Source: Clostridia bacterium
GTDB taxonomy: Bacteria > Bacillota > Peptococcia > DRI-13 > SM3-B62
Assembly (NCBI GenBank): GCA_018433675.1
Contig: JAHDQS010000011.1
Location: forward strand, 1 to 64,000
DNA length: 64,000 nt
Reading direction: 5' to 3'
In this document: piece after piece, positions 1 through 8,417 of the stretch
How the letters are laid out: each line of letters starts with the position of its first letter
How positions within the stretch are numbered: the first letter of the stretch is position 1
Notes under the pieces: generated by a model
Seen by the model: only the letters and a program-made list of their open reading frames with translations
Told to the model about the DNA's origin: nothing
Database searches by the model: none
Translations under genes and position numbers: made by a program

Positions 1-134
1 CAGGCCAGAGATTTGCCGCCACCTTCCTTCGCACTCCACCTCACGATGGACGCGCTTGGCCTTGGCTATACACTTCCCACTACCGGGCGTGTTCGGGACT
101 TTCACCCGTTAGACTGCGCCCATGCCGGGCGCAC
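1..134 (-). mobile_element. Group II intron, 5' end (runs off the window)
   Basis: Read on the minus strand, the sequence starting at 134 opens with GTGCGCCCGGCATGGGCGC, followed by a domain I-like block (CTAACGGGTGAAAGTCCC, then GAACACGCCCGGTAG). This is the known 5' consensus and early structure of bacterial group II introns. It begins 4 bases after the stem of the sfsA terminator, which is the usual insertion site of class C introns (behind intrinsic terminators). The intron continues below position 1, so its reverse transcriptase is not visible. The small plus-strand open frame here is a by-product of conserved intron RNA. Confidence 0.75.
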
Positions 135-137
135 AAG

Positions 138-178
138 GAAACGACTGACTTGCATTAACCGAGTCAGTCGTTTCTTTT
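138..178 (-). terminator. Intrinsic terminator of sfsA
   Basis: Arms GAAACGACTGACT and AGTCAGTCGTTTC pair perfectly (13 bp) around an 11-base loop. The sfsA stop codon lies inside the stem. On the minus strand the stem is followed by CTTGTGCG, not a long T run, because the group II intron begins there. The T run that remains (TTTCTTTTT) is on the plus strand. Confidence 0.75.
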
Positions 179-865
179 TCCCGGATTCAACCTGACTTCC
201 ACAAGATCGCCGGCAATAATCGTCTCTTCAGTAACCAGACAATCAATCGCCAAAACCCTTGCTCCTTTTGCGGAAAGTTCTCTCAGAGCAACTCCAAATT
301 CAGGATGCATCTTGTCATTGGACGTTACGTAACGCACCCCCTTCATTTGAATAATAAAAACTACCATGGCCGCATATCCTTCTTCGATACATGCGGCCAA
401 TTCTTTAAGGTGCTTCACGCCACGTTCTGTCGGCGCATCCGGGAAAAGTGCCACACCCTCTTCTTCCAGGGTAACGCCCTTGATCTCAATAAAAATATTT
501 CTCTTTGCTGTTTCAAGATAATAATCAAAACGCGAGTTGCCATATTTCTGTTCTGCCTTGATTGTCTTAAGCTCGGGAAAAAATGTTGCCGTGTTCAGCC
601 ATTCCCTGAAAATCACGTTTGGGGCCTGGCTGTCAATGTTTATAAGACGCTTCCCTTTCCAAACCGAGATTAGATCATATTTGGTTTTTCTGCCGGGATT
701 GTCGCTTTCTTGAACCAGGACCTCAACCCCCGGGATAAGCAGTTCCTTACAGCGTCCTGTATTCTTGACGTGACAAATCTCGATTTTACCTTTGATCTCA
801 ACGCGGGCGATAAAACGATTGGGCCGCTCTATAAATATTCCTTTTTTAATGTCATCGTATCTCAT
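164..865 (-). CDS. sfsA: DNA/RNA nuclease SfsA (sugar fermentation stimulation protein family)
   Basis: The 233-residue product matches the SfsA family along its length. It opens MRYDDIKKGIFIERPNRF, has the nucleic-acid binding segment HVKNTGRCKELL, then the PD-(D/E)XK nuclease core with SRFDYYLE, IEIKGVTLEE and FPDAPTERGVKHL. SfsA was described in E. coli as affecting maltose metabolism and has since been characterised as a nuclease. The ATG at 865 is chosen because GGAG lies 6 bases upstream and the family starts here. Two upstream in-frame starts would add five residues. The stop is within the terminator stem, and the gene appears to be monocistronic. Confidence 0.93.
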   Translation of the reverse strand: MRYDDIKKGIFIERPNRFIARVEIKGKIEICHVKNTGRCKELLIPGVEVLVQESDNPGRKTKYDLISVWKGKRLINIDSQAPNVIFREWLNTATFFPELKTIKAEQKYGNSRFDYYLETAKRNIFIEIKGVTLEEEGVALFPDAPTERGVKHLKELAACIEEGYAAMVVFIIQMKGVRYVTSNDKMHPEFGVALRELSAKGARVLAIDCLVTEETIIAGDLVEVRLNPGKRND

Positions 866-1082
866 ATCTTTCTCCATCACTTATTATCAAACGTATTTGC
901 TGAACCTAAAGCATTCTTTTATGAAAAAAACACCATTGGGCATGACTATGATGCGAAGAAACTCGGCGTTCATCTCACGGCACCTGATTACTATTTGTTC
1001 TTCTTCACCGTCCTACGGCCCTTCAATGACAATCCTCAAATCCACTCAACCCTCTGTCTCCCGCCAATACTGCCATAAATCA

Positions 1083-1625
1083 TCACTCATAAAATCTGCT
1101 GACGAAATCTGAATCATGCAGCTTGCTTTGGACTTTTTCATTCCAGGTTTCTTGGTTTAAAAGCGAAGATAAATCATGGTCAAAGAGGTTTTCTATCTCT
1201 TCCCTTGTAAAGATAAATACATCGCCGGAAAACTCGTAGGTAATCTGCTCAAGGTTATCGATCAACGCCATGGCGGACACCGAATTGTATACCAAATCCC
1301 TGTGCACTTTGGCTTCCCCGATATTCCAGAGCGTATCAAGATAATAGATAGTAAGGAAACAGTCATCGGGATCAATCTTGAATTTCCTGTGGACACTGTT
1401 TAACGGCAGACGGTTAAAAAGATTTGCATTATTGCTGGCATCGCCTATATAAGCGCTTTTATATGACAGGATATTTTCAATATCGTGGGTAAGCGAATCG
1501 TTTTGCCTGGCATTGTACTCTTCTTGCATTGCCTTGTTATGAGGAATGATTATAAATTGTACGGCGCAAAATGCTAACACTCCGATTATAAGCAAAATTA
1601 TGATGAGTTTATTTTTTTTATCCAT
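1083..1625 (-). CDS. DUF4825-like membrane-anchored protein
   Basis: A 180-residue protein with one N-terminal membrane segment (about residues 5-27) and an extracytoplasmic remainder. The stretch SYKSAYIGDASNNANLFNRLP resembles DUF4825 domains (a pattern like YKSPYVGDNSN). It is the last gene of a three-gene unit with a PadR regulator and a permease-prefix protein, and overlaps its upstream neighbour by 8 bases, so the genes are probably translationally coupled. The start at 1625 (MDKKNK) has an AAAGGA site upstream. The function is unknown; family assignment is by eye only. Confidence 0.7.
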   Translation of the reverse strand: MDKKNKLIIILLIIGVLAFCAVQFIIIPHNKAMQEEYNARQNDSLTHDIENILSYKSAYIGDASNNANLFNRLPLNSVHRKFKIDPDDCFLTIYYLDTLWNIGEAKVHRDLVYNSVSAMALIDNLEQITYEFSGDVFIFTREEIENLFDHDLSSLLNQETWNEKVQSKLHDSDFVSRFYE

Positions 1626-2283
1626 TATAATCTTTCCTTTCATTGTATGCCAATATTTTAGGAAAACTACCTATAGCAATAGGCAGAAGAACAGTAACGG
1701 CTGGAATATAATATCTGACTGCTACGGAAGCAAACGCATAAGGACCGGTAATCCGAATGGGCCGTACAAACCAAATATTACTGCCAAACATTACGGCAGT
1801 AACTGTTACCGTAGATACAACAAAAAATATACACCAAATAATCCAAACCGTTCTGCTCATTTTTTTATACCGACCTTCGTTAACAAATGCGACCTCATCC
1901 TGATTATTCTTTTTACTGTTCAAATAAGATATCCCAAAGAAAACCACAGTAAAAAATGTGATGATTGAAAAAGGTATCCTGGCCATGATGATCGTTGGGA
2001 TCGACAGTATCCACAGTATACTTCCATACAGTAAAAGTGTCTGCCAACACTCCGTTTTAAAGCGGTTTATATAGGTTAATTGATTGCCTTCAATAATACC
2101 CTCAACTGACAAAATGCTGTCTTTTGTTTTGGCGATGGCCTCGGACTCCGCATAGCCCTGACTGATAAGATCTTGCTTTTTTGCCAATAGATTACCGTAG
2201 ATTTCGTCCTTTAAATCCTGAACCTTTGAGGTTTGTGGCTGACGAGCAAACAAGGCTTCCGTATATTTTTTTAATTCATCCAT
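1618..2283 (-). CDS. Permease-prefix (HAAS) domain membrane protein
   Basis: A 221-residue protein. Residues 1-75 are a charged helical domain (MDELKKYTEALFARQPQTSK, then DLKDEIYGNLLAKKQDLISQG) typical of the domain found in front of many Firmicutes permeases and nearly always encoded next to PadR regulators. About four hydrophobic segments follow (near residues 80-100, 105-120, 145-165 and 185-205). It sits 14 bases behind the PadR gene with a GAGGGG site before its ATG. It probably senses or relays membrane stress together with PadR; this is inferred from gene context. Confidence 0.75.
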   Translation of the reverse strand: MDELKKYTEALFARQPQTSKVQDLKDEIYGNLLAKKQDLISQGYAESEAIAKTKDSILSVEGIIEGNQLTYINRFKTECWQTLLLYGSILWILSIPTIIMARIPFSIITFFTVVFFGISYLNSKKNNQDEVAFVNEGRYKKMSRTVWIIWCIFFVVSTVTVTAVMFGSNIWFVRPIRITGPYAFASVAVRYYIPAVTVLLPIAIGSFPKILAYNERKDYNG

Positions 2284-2297
2284 TTGTTATCCCCTCT

Positions 2298-2630
2298 TTA
2301 CAATAAAATCGCATTAATAATTCTTTGAGCCGCAAGCCATTGCTCAATAGATTTATTTAACTCTGTTTTACCTGCTTCTGTAATGTGATAGTATTTCCGC
2401 CTGGCTCCTTGAGACTCTTCACCCCAGTAACTTTGAATCAAATTTCCTTTTTCAAGCCGTTTTAAGCTTGTATAAAGTGATGGCTCTTTTAGTTCATATT
2501 CTTTACTGCTTTTTTGGGATATCGACTTTATTATCTCGTAGCCGTAACTGTCGCCGTCAAGCAAAACCTTTAAAATGATGGTATCTATATGCCCTCGTAT
2601 TAAATCACTGCTGATGCTGTCATTGGCCAT
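2298..2630 (-). CDS. PadR family transcriptional regulator
   Basis: A 110-residue protein with the PadR winged helix: IRGHIDTIILKVLLDGDSYGY, then EPSLYTSLKRLEKGNLI and RRKYYHITEAGK. The short C-terminal helix fits the PadR-s1 subfamily. It heads an operon with the permease-prefix and DUF4825 genes. ATG at 2630 is preferred to the overlapping GTG. A consensus promoter with a dyad lies directly upstream (2651-2679), consistent with autorepression. Confidence 0.88.
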   Translation of the reverse strand: MANDSISSDLIRGHIDTIILKVLLDGDSYGYEIIKSISQKSSKEYELKEPSLYTSLKRLEKGNLIQSYWGEESQGARRKYYHITEAGKTELNKSIEQWLAAQRIINAILL

Positions 2631-2650
2631 CACGATCCCCCCTCTATTGC

Positions 2651-2679
2651 ATTATATGACATATTACTACGTGTGTCAA
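2651..2679 (-). promoter_or_regulatory. Promoter and probable PadR operator
   Basis: On the minus strand TTGACA (2674-2679) and TATAAT (2651-2656) are separated by exactly 17 bp, a consensus sigma-A promoter. The spacer contains TGACA...TGTCA arms (TGACACACGTAGTAATATGTCA would form a dyad), a plausible PadR site covering the promoter. Confidence 0.7.
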
Positions 2680-2735
2680 TGTAATATTTCATGCGATACT
2701 ATTTATCAGTTCGGCTGATCGGTTCGGCAAAACAA

Positions 2736-2763
2736 AAGGCCCTCCTTTTTGGAGGAGGACCCC
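2736..2763 (-). terminator. Intrinsic terminator of msrAB
   Basis: GGTCCTCCTCC and GGAGGGCC pair across AAAAA and are followed on the minus strand by TTTTGTTTT, just downstream of the msrAB stop. Confidence 0.65.
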
Positions 2764-2790
2764 TTTGTATTATTTTTATTCAAAAATATT

Positions 2791-3741
2791 TCACAACCTA
2801 TCGAGCAAATATCCATAGCCTTTCTCTTCCATCTTCTCTTTGGGGATAAAAACAAGCGCTGCGCTGTTGATACAATACCGCAATCCTCCAAATTCATTGG
2901 GGCCGTCGGTAAAAACATGTCCCAGATGCACATCACCTATTCTGCTCCGTACTTCTACCCTTCCCATGCCATAACTCTCATCTGCCACTTCCTTTAAGGA
3001 TTCAGGGCTTATCGGCTTAGAAAAACTCGGCCACCCGCTACCTGATGCAAATTTGTCCTGCGAGGAAAAAAGTGGCTCTCCTGTAGTTACATCCACATAA
3101 ATGCCTTCCCGATAATTATCATGGAATTCATTTCTAAAAGGCGGTTCCGTAGCATTGTTTTGCGTGACATCATACTGCATATCCGTAAGGATTTCTCTCA
3201 AAACCGCTTTGGGCTTTACTTTGTATCTCGCTGTATAATCTTCTGCTTCTTTTGCTTTCTTGAATTGTTCTTTGTTAATATGACAATAACCAAAAGGTTT
3301 TTTATCTAAATACTTCTGATGATACTCTTCGGCAGGGTAATAATTTTCAAGCGGCATCACTTCGATTGCCAGCGGCCTATCATATCTGCGTTGAAGTTCT
3401 TGCAAGGAGTCCGTAATTATTTCCCTATCCCTTTCGTCTGTGTAGTAAACACCTGTACGATACTGGACGCCAATATCATTGCCCTGACGGTTTTTGGCTA
3501 CAGGATCGATCACATCATAAAAAAGCCTCAAAATGAAACCCAGACTAGCCTCTTTTGGGTCGTACAACACCTTGACCGTTTCCGCATGATGGGTATTCTG
3601 AGTACACACTTCTTCATAACTCGGATTTTCTTTGTTACCATTGGCGTAACCCACCTCTGTGCCAACAACGCCTTTTATGCGCGACAGGTATTTTTCAATA
3701 CCCCAAAAACATCCTCCGGCCAAATAAATTTCTTTTTCCAT
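2791..3741 (-). CDS. msrAB: Bifunctional peptide methionine sulfoxide reductase MsrA/MsrB
   Basis: A 316-residue fusion that repairs both epimers of oxidised methionine. Residues 1-155 are MsrA with the nucleophile in AGGCFWGIE (Cys11) and conserved YHQKYL. Residues about 175-316 are MsrB with [29 protein letters not shown] and the catalytic Cys in RYCINSAAL. The MsrB lacks the zinc CxxC pairs, and the position often held by the resolving Cys (GCGWPSF) is Ser here. ATG at 3741 follows GAGGAG. It is a single-gene unit with its own terminator. Confidence 0.95.
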   Translation of the reverse strand: MEKEIYLAGGCFWGIEKYLSRIKGVVGTEVGYANGNKENPSYEEVCTQNTHHAETVKVLYDPKEASLGFILRLFYDVIDPVAKNRQGNDIGVQYRTGVYYTDERDREIITDSLQELQRRYDRPLAIEVMPLENYYPAEEYHQKYLDKKPFGYCHINKEQFKKAKEAEDYTARYKVKPKAVLREILTDMQYDVTQNNATEPPFRNEFHDNYREGIYVDVTTGEPLFSSQDKFASGSGWPSFSKPISPESLKEVADESYGMGRVEVRSRIGDVHLGHVFTDGPNEFGGLRYCINSAALVFIPKEKMEEKGYGYLLDRL

Positions 3742-3789
3742 CAATATACTCCTCTGTTTATAATTGCGCAGATCATACCGGCTTATCGT

Positions 3790-4443
3790 TTACCCTTTGC
3801 TCTCCAATTTCTTTAAGTCCCCGTTTTCTCCCATCACAGTAACGATATCTCCTTCGGAAATCACCGTTTTCTCGTCAGGAAGCACCACCGTTTCATCTTC
3901 GGTATTTCTTACCGCTAAAACGTTAAGCCCTCTTTTCGTTATTATTGCCAAATCCCCCAGGGATTTACCAATCCAGTTTTCCGGAGAATGCATGTTCACA
4001 ATACTGTGGTCTTGGGAAATCTCGATCATATCCAAAAATTTATCTGTCACAAGATTATGAGCCACCTTTACGCCCATATCCTTTTCCGGAAGGATTACCG
4101 CATTGGCCCCTATTCTATACAATAATCTTGTATGGAAATCATCTTGAGCTTTGGCTAGAATGTATTCTGTCTCCATATCCTTCAGAATCAGTGTCGTCAT
4201 GATACTGACCTGCAGGTTTGATGAAACGGCAACAATTACCCCATCGAACTTTGTCACATCCAGGGAACGCAAAAATCCCTCGCTGGTGATGTCTGCTTCG
4301 ACGACATGGGTCAGTTCATCCGCGTATTTTTTGACCAACATGCCGTCAATATCGGCACCCAAAACCTCATGACCTAATTCTATCAGGGTCCTGGCTAAAC
4401 TGATACCGAATCTCCCCAGTCCTAAGACGATAAATGACTTCAT
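3790..4443 (-). CDS. ktrA: Ktr/Trk potassium channel regulatory subunit (RCK protein)
   Basis: A 217-residue cytoplasmic gating ring subunit. An N-terminal Rossmann/RCK fold begins with FIVLGLGRFGISLARTL (the nucleotide binding GxGxxG) and ends near ILPEKDMG. A C-terminal TrkA_C domain spans about residues 140-217. In this family ATP/ADP and often c-di-AMP control the channel; that is family knowledge and not visible here. It lies 12 bases behind the membrane subunit gene, so the two form a ktrB-ktrA operon. ATG at 4443 follows TAGGAG. KtrC is an alternative name. Confidence 0.9.
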   Translation of the reverse strand: MKSFIVLGLGRFGISLARTLIELGHEVLGADIDGMLVKKYADELTHVVEADITSEGFLRSLDVTKFDGVIVAVSSNLQVSIMTTLILKDMETEYILAKAQDDFHTRLLYRIGANAVILPEKDMGVKVAHNLVTDKFLDMIEISQDHSIVNMHSPENWIGKSLGDLAIITKRGLNVLAVRNTEDETVVLPDEKTVISEGDIVTVMGENGDLKKLESKG

Positions 4444-4455
4444 AAGAAACAACTC

Positions 4456-5841
4456 CTATCCCACTGTTATCTTGCCTTCTGGATACTGATAGGTCGATTT
4501 CTGATTATCCTGCTTTGCAGTAAAGGCTATAATCGCTGTAAATGGACCGATTCTCCCTATAAGCATCGTTATCATTAGTAGATACTTGCTTAACGTGGAT
4601 AATCCAGAGGTAATCCCGGTGGACAACCCCACATTGGCAAATGCCGAAACCACTTCATAGAGAGACTGCAAAAATGTAATATCATTGAGATAAAGCAAAA
4701 GTGTAGTAACGGTAACTACCGTAAACAGACCCAATACGATAACCATCAGAGATTTTATTATTATCCCTTCCGGCACTCTCCTTTCAAAAGCAAAGACTTC
4801 TTCTCTTCCCTTTATAAATCCCAGCACCGTCAAAATAATTATGCTGAAGGTTGTTACCTTAATCCCTCCGGCTGTCGAGCCGGGAGCTCCTCCAATAAAC
4901 ATCAAAATCATCGCCAGAAAATTCGAGGTCTCATTCATTTCCCCGGTAGGGATTGTATTAAATCCGGCTGTTCTGGTCGTCACCGCTTGAAAAAAGGAAT
5001 TTAAGATTTTGGTCCCAAAGGGCATGTTTCCGATTGTTGCAGGATTATTATATTCAAACAAAAGAAAGCCCAGCGTTCCCATGAGCAAAAGAAAGCACGA
5101 TGTGACAATCACGAGCTTGGAGTGGAGAGTAAGCTTAGAAAACTTCCGTTTGACTGCCAGGTCATTCCAGACAATAAAGCCTAATCCGCCAATGATAATA
5201 AGCAGACCGGTTGTGAGGATTACCAGTGGTCTGTTATTGAACCCAATCAGGCTTGTGAAGGGGTTAGTACCGGTACCAAAGGTATCAAATCCGGCATTGC
5301 AGAAAGAAGAAACGGCATGGAAAACACTCTTTGCCAACCCTTCTTTAAACCCATAAAGCGGAACGAACTCAGTTAAGAATACCAAGGCCCCTAATACCTC
5401 AACAACTATCGTAACGATTAAAATGCCTTGAAATGTTCTGACTATCCCTCCAAGGCTGAAGTTATTGATGGATTCCTGTATTGTCAGTCTATCCCTTAAC
5501 CCCAGTTTTTTACCGGTAAACACGAAAAACAACGTTACTACCGACATAATTCCCAAAGCCCCAATTTGAATCAACAGCAGAATAATAGCTTTACCAAAAG
5601 AGGACCATTGCGTATTAGTATCTGCCACTACAAGCCCGGTGACACAAACAGAAGACACCGAAGTAAAGAGGGAATCGGTAAAACTGGTACTCGTTCCTTC
5701 CTGCGAACTGAAGGGAAGGTAGAGCATAATAGCGCCGATCAGAATCACAAGAGAAAAACCAAGCAAAATGATTCTTGCCGGCGTCAGCTTGAACAACTTT
5801 AACTTTGAGATTTTCGGAAGCAACATCGGAGTATTATTCAT
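4456..5841 (-). CDS. ktrB: Ktr/Trk potassium uptake channel membrane subunit
   Basis: A 461-residue integral membrane protein of the TrkH/KtrB superfamily with four membrane-pore-membrane repeats. Selectivity-filter style segments are visible as SVSSVCVTGL, AVSSFCNAGFDTFG, AVTTRTAGFNTI and SAFANVGLSTGI, and the intramembrane loop GGAPGSTAGGIKVTTF is typical. It pairs with the downstream KtrA-type gene. ATG at 5841 (MNNTP) with AAGGGA upstream is preferred to a start 14 codons earlier that has no ribosome site. Confidence 0.93.
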   Translation of the reverse strand: MNNTPMLLPKISKLKLFKLTPARIILLGFSLVILIGAIMLYLPFSSQEGTSTSFTDSLFTSVSSVCVTGLVVADTNTQWSSFGKAIILLLIQIGALGIMSVVTLFFVFTGKKLGLRDRLTIQESINNFSLGGIVRTFQGILIVTIVVEVLGALVFLTEFVPLYGFKEGLAKSVFHAVSSFCNAGFDTFGTGTNPFTSLIGFNNRPLVILTTGLLIIIGGLGFIVWNDLAVKRKFSKLTLHSKLVIVTSCFLLLMGTLGFLLFEYNNPATIGNMPFGTKILNSFFQAVTTRTAGFNTIPTGEMNETSNFLAMILMFIGGAPGSTAGGIKVTTFSIIILTVLGFIKGREEVFAFERRVPEGIIIKSLMVIVLGLFTVVTVTTLLLYLNDITFLQSLYEVVSAFANVGLSTGITSGLSTLSKYLLMITMLIGRIGPFTAIIAFTAKQDNQKSTYQYPEGKITVG

Positions 5842-5898
5842 ATGAAATGTTCCCTTTCTTGCTACAATTATAACACAAGCCACCGTCCTAGCGACTTT

Positions 5899-6642
5899 TT
5901 ATTCCCATTTGAAAAAGCGAATAGAAATGCTTATACATACTACTGCAAGTACAGTCAACACAGCAACAGGTACCAAAACACTATCGGTTAGCAAGCCAAG
6001 TGAAGCGGACTTCAGCAGCTTAATTCCCTGGGTCAGCGGCAAGATATCGGATACTTTTTGAAGAGCCGCAGGCATAACCTCATAAGGCAAAGTAGCGCCG
6101 GAGAAAATGAGCATTGGGAAATACAGTACGCTGGCCAAGACACTTGCTGTTTTGATATTGGGGGCTACCCCTCCCACCAACAGTCCGATGCTAAACATTG
6201 ATAACATTACAAGGAGGTAAGTACCACAAAAGCAAGGCCACGAACCACTCAATTGATAGCCAAAGAAAAGTGTTGCTGTGGCATAAACAAGTATGAGTGA
6301 AGCAATGGAATAAAGCCCATAGATTGCAACCTGCACAGCTAAAATGAGAGCAGGACTTGTCGGTGTTACCATAAATCTCTTTAGGATTTTTTTGTTTCGA
6401 TAATCGGATATGACCAGCGGAAGCCCCATCACACCTCCGGCACAAATGGCAATCGTCGCTACTGCCCCAAATGATTGTGCTAAAAAAGTGTATTCAGCAC
6501 CATCAAAAGCAGGTTTGTTTGCGTAAATGATGCCGAGAATAACCATTACCACGACAGGCATACAGATTGCAAAAATAAACATGTCCATACCGCGTAGGGA
6601 TAATTTTAATTCTGTTTTAAACATTGTACTAAATGCCCTCAT
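5899..6642 (-). CDS. ABC-2 type transporter permease
   Basis: A 247-residue membrane protein with six predicted hydrophobic spans and the ABC-2 pattern (short cytoplasmic start, DYRNKKILKRFMVTPTSP between spans 2 and 3, and FSGATLPYEVMP before the last spans). The ATG at 6642 follows AAGGAGG and lies inside the 3' end of the ATPase gene (14-base overlap), so the two are coupled. The substrate is unknown; with a tandem-MerR regulator next door, a drug or small toxic compound is likely (inference). Confidence 0.88.
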   Translation of the reverse strand: MRAFSTMFKTELKLSLRGMDMFIFAICMPVVVMVILGIIYANKPAFDGAEYTFLAQSFGAVATIAICAGGVMGLPLVISDYRNKKILKRFMVTPTSPALILAVQVAIYGLYSIASLILVYATATLFFGYQLSGSWPCFCGTYLLVMLSMFSIGLLVGGVAPNIKTASVLASVLYFPMLIFSGATLPYEVMPAALQKVSDILPLTQGIKLLKSASLGLLTDSVLVPVAVLTVLAVVCISISIRFFKWE

Positions 6643-7363
6643 TCTCTTTATCCTCCTTGTCTGTGTACCAAAGATATGCGTCCTCAAACTTTTCATAAGG
6701 ACCGGATGTAATGACTTCCTGGACGGTTCCGCAAAATACGCTTTTCCCATTTTTGAGAATCATGATTTTATCGCACAGTTCTTCCACCTCATCCATAAAA
6801 TGAGAGGTCAAAAGAATAGTCAATCCTTTTGCTTTCAAATCGGAAAGACATTTCCACACATCCCGCCTTGCTCTTGCATCCAGTCCGGTGGTTAGTTCGT
6901 CTAAAAATACAACTTCGGGATCAGGAATTAGGGCAAGGACAATAAACAACCGCTGCTTTTGCCCTCCCGAAAGCTCGCTTACCTGGCTCTTCAATTTGTC
7001 CGCAAGCCCAAATCGTTTTAATAAGTCCGCGTAACACGAAGAAGTCTTGTAAAGAGCTTGTGTAACCTCACACAGCTCCGCTACCGTGATTTTGTCTTGA
7101 TAATTTGCTTCTTGAAATTGAACACCCACTTTCTCAAATAGCTTTTTTCGGTCTGTCCGGGGGTTCATCCCCAAAATAGATACGGTGCCGCTGTCCTGTT
7201 TTTTCGTGCCTAAAATACACTCAATGGCGGTACTTTTCCCCGCACCGTTTGCACCCAACAAGCCAAATACTTCACCACGGCAAATGGAAATATCTAGATT
7301 CTCGACTGCCTGAATGTGAGCGTAAGACTTGCTCAATTTTTCTACCTTGACGGTTATTTCCAC
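6629..7363 (-). CDS. ABC transporter ATP-binding protein
   Basis: A 244-residue ATPase of the DRA/CcmA-like exporter family. Walker A is LLGANGAGKSTAIE, the signature is ELSGGQKQR, Walker B is EVVFLDELTTGLD and the H-loop is LTSHFMDE. The start is GTG at 7363, with AGGAGGG upstream. Transcription probably begins at a promoter overlapping the 3' end of the merR-like gene (7401-7431). Confidence 0.92.
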   Translation of the reverse strand: MEITVKVEKLSKSYAHIQAVENLDISICRGEVFGLLGANGAGKSTAIECILGTKKQDSGTVSILGMNPRTDRKKLFEKVGVQFQEANYQDKITVAELCEVTQALYKTSSCYADLLKRFGLADKLKSQVSELSGGQKQRLFIVLALIPDPEVVFLDELTTGLDARARRDVWKCLSDLKAKGLTILLTSHFMDEVEELCDKIMILKNGKSVFCGTVQEVITSGPYEKFEDAYLWYTDKEDKENEGI

Positions 7364-7400
7364 GCTATCAAATCCCTCCTGATTTTTTCTTTGCAGAAAA

Positions 7401-7431
7401 AGAATAACACCGGAGCAAAGTCTGGTGTCAA
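7401..7431 (-). promoter_or_regulatory. MerR-type promoter of the ABC exporter
   Basis: TTGACA (7426-7431) and TATTCT (7401-7406) are separated by 19 bp, the overlong spacer typical of MerR-activated promoters. The spacer is framed by a dyad (ACACCAGA and TCCGGTGT). The element, including the flanking TGGAGGGTT motif, is repeated before the regulator gene itself. Confidence 0.8.
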
Positions 7432-8189
7432 AATGGAGGGTTAACTTTAAATTGTTTTTTCATCTTTTCTAGCTGAATAAGCATGTTTTGGGCGTTTTCT
7501 TCGGCATATTTCAAAGAGGTAAGTAGTTTATCACATACGGAAATGATGTCGTCATTTTCCTTCGGCGTGTCAATGATCTCGCGAAGATTTACTTTGGGGT
7601 TTTTGGACAGAGCATTCAGCATTCGTAGAATTGCCGCAAGCGAATAATTTGCACAGCGCAGGGAACGAATTATTTTGAGCCGCCTTATATCTTCATCCGT
7701 ATATACACGATAGCCGTTTTGTTTTCGCTTAATCGTCAACAGGCCATTCATTTCCCAATTTCTCAAAGCATCCATTGTGATTTGCAGCAGATCAGCCGTT
7801 TCTTTTCTTGTTAAAAAGTTACTATCCGCTCCTTGCTTACTGCCTGACGATAACTGTTCTGCAAGCACTATGGCTTCTTCGGCGTTTCTTTGCTCTCTTT
7901 TGATTTGCTGTAAATAACTCTCTGTAAGACAAAGCGCTTTGTCAAAATCTCCGGTAGCAGAGGTCTTAATAACATCAATGGCTTTTTTACGTAAGCCGTT
8001 TTGCAAAACCTCTACTTTTAGTGCGGTTCTAGCAAGTATAAATTGCTCCAAATGAATGTCAGTAAACACACGATAACCGTTTGGCTGCCGTACTGGTTTA
8101 GGTATGAGATTAAGTTCCTCATAAAGGCGCACAGTATTGGGGTGGATACCAACTACTTGTGCAACTTCGGATGTTCTATAGGTATTCAT
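7428..8189 (-). CDS. MerR family regulator with two MerR DNA-binding domains
   Basis: A 253-residue protein with an N-terminal MerR helix-turn-helix (YRTSEVAQVVGIHPNTVRLYEE, wing NGYRVFTD) and a second one at about residues 123-190 (FLTRKETADLLQITMDALRNWE, wing NGYRVYTDED). A coiled helical tail follows (residues 200-253). No Cys-rich metal loop is visible, so a metal effector is unlikely. The gene stops inside the promoter of the ABC exporter, which it probably activates, and it has the same 19-bp-spacer promoter itself. The duplicated reading head in one chain is unusual among MerR proteins. Confidence 0.85.
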   Translation of the reverse strand: MNTYRTSEVAQVVGIHPNTVRLYEELNLIPKPVRQPNGYRVFTDIHLEQFILARTALKVEVLQNGLRKKAIDVIKTSATGDFDKALCLTESYLQQIKREQRNAEEAIVLAEQLSSGSKQGADSNFLTRKETADLLQITMDALRNWEMNGLLTIKRKQNGYRVYTDEDIRRLKIIRSLRCANYSLAAILRMLNALSKNPKVNLREIIDTPKENDDIISVCDKLLTSLKYAEENAQNMLIQLEKMKKQFKVNPPF

Positions 8190-8218
8190 TTAGTTGTATC
8201 ACCTCTGTCCCTTCCTGA

Positions 8219-8249
8219 ATCATACCATCATTCAAAAGACTGGTGTTAG
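8219..8249 (-). promoter_or_regulatory. MerR-type promoter of the tandem-MerR gene
   Basis: CTAACA (8244-8249) and TATGAT (8219-8224) with a 19-bp spacer. The ACACCA/TGGTAT arms and the adjacent TGGAGGGTT block match the element at 7401-7440, indicating autoregulation by the same protein. Confidence 0.75.
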
Positions 8250-8296
8250 AGTGGAGGGTTTCATTATATACTCACAAGTATCTTAAATCAATCTAA

Positions 8297-8345
8297 TCAG
8301 TCCGAAGGGAAATCTCCCTAAAACGCTGAAAAGCCCAGTTATACA
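8297..8345. repeat. Imperfect direct repeat, copy 1
   Basis: About 48 bases (from ATCAGTCCGAAGGGAAATC to GCCCAGTTATAC) recur with roughly three quarters identity at 9391-9438. Both copies are soon followed by CGGACTTTTTCGTGCATTA. The two copies flank the decayed kinase/S-layer gene. Confidence 0.55.
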
Positions 8346-8354
8346 AGGGCACTG

Positions 8355-8392
8355 AAAAAGTCCGTTTGCAGCAATGCAGACGGACTTTTTCG
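8355..8392 (-). terminator. Intrinsic terminator
   Basis: AAAAAGTCCGTTTGCA and TGCAGACGGACTTTTT pair almost perfectly around GCAA, with T and A runs on both sides. It lies between the merR-like gene and the 3' end of the decayed S-layer gene and serves the latter on the minus strand. Confidence 0.7.
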
Positions 8393-8417
8393 TGCATTAT
8401 TGTATCGACCTCCACCC

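Noticed and set aside
880-1082. Possible remnant gene between sfsA and the DUF4825-like gene
   Set aside because: Minus-strand translations are interrupted by several stops and no family could be recognised.
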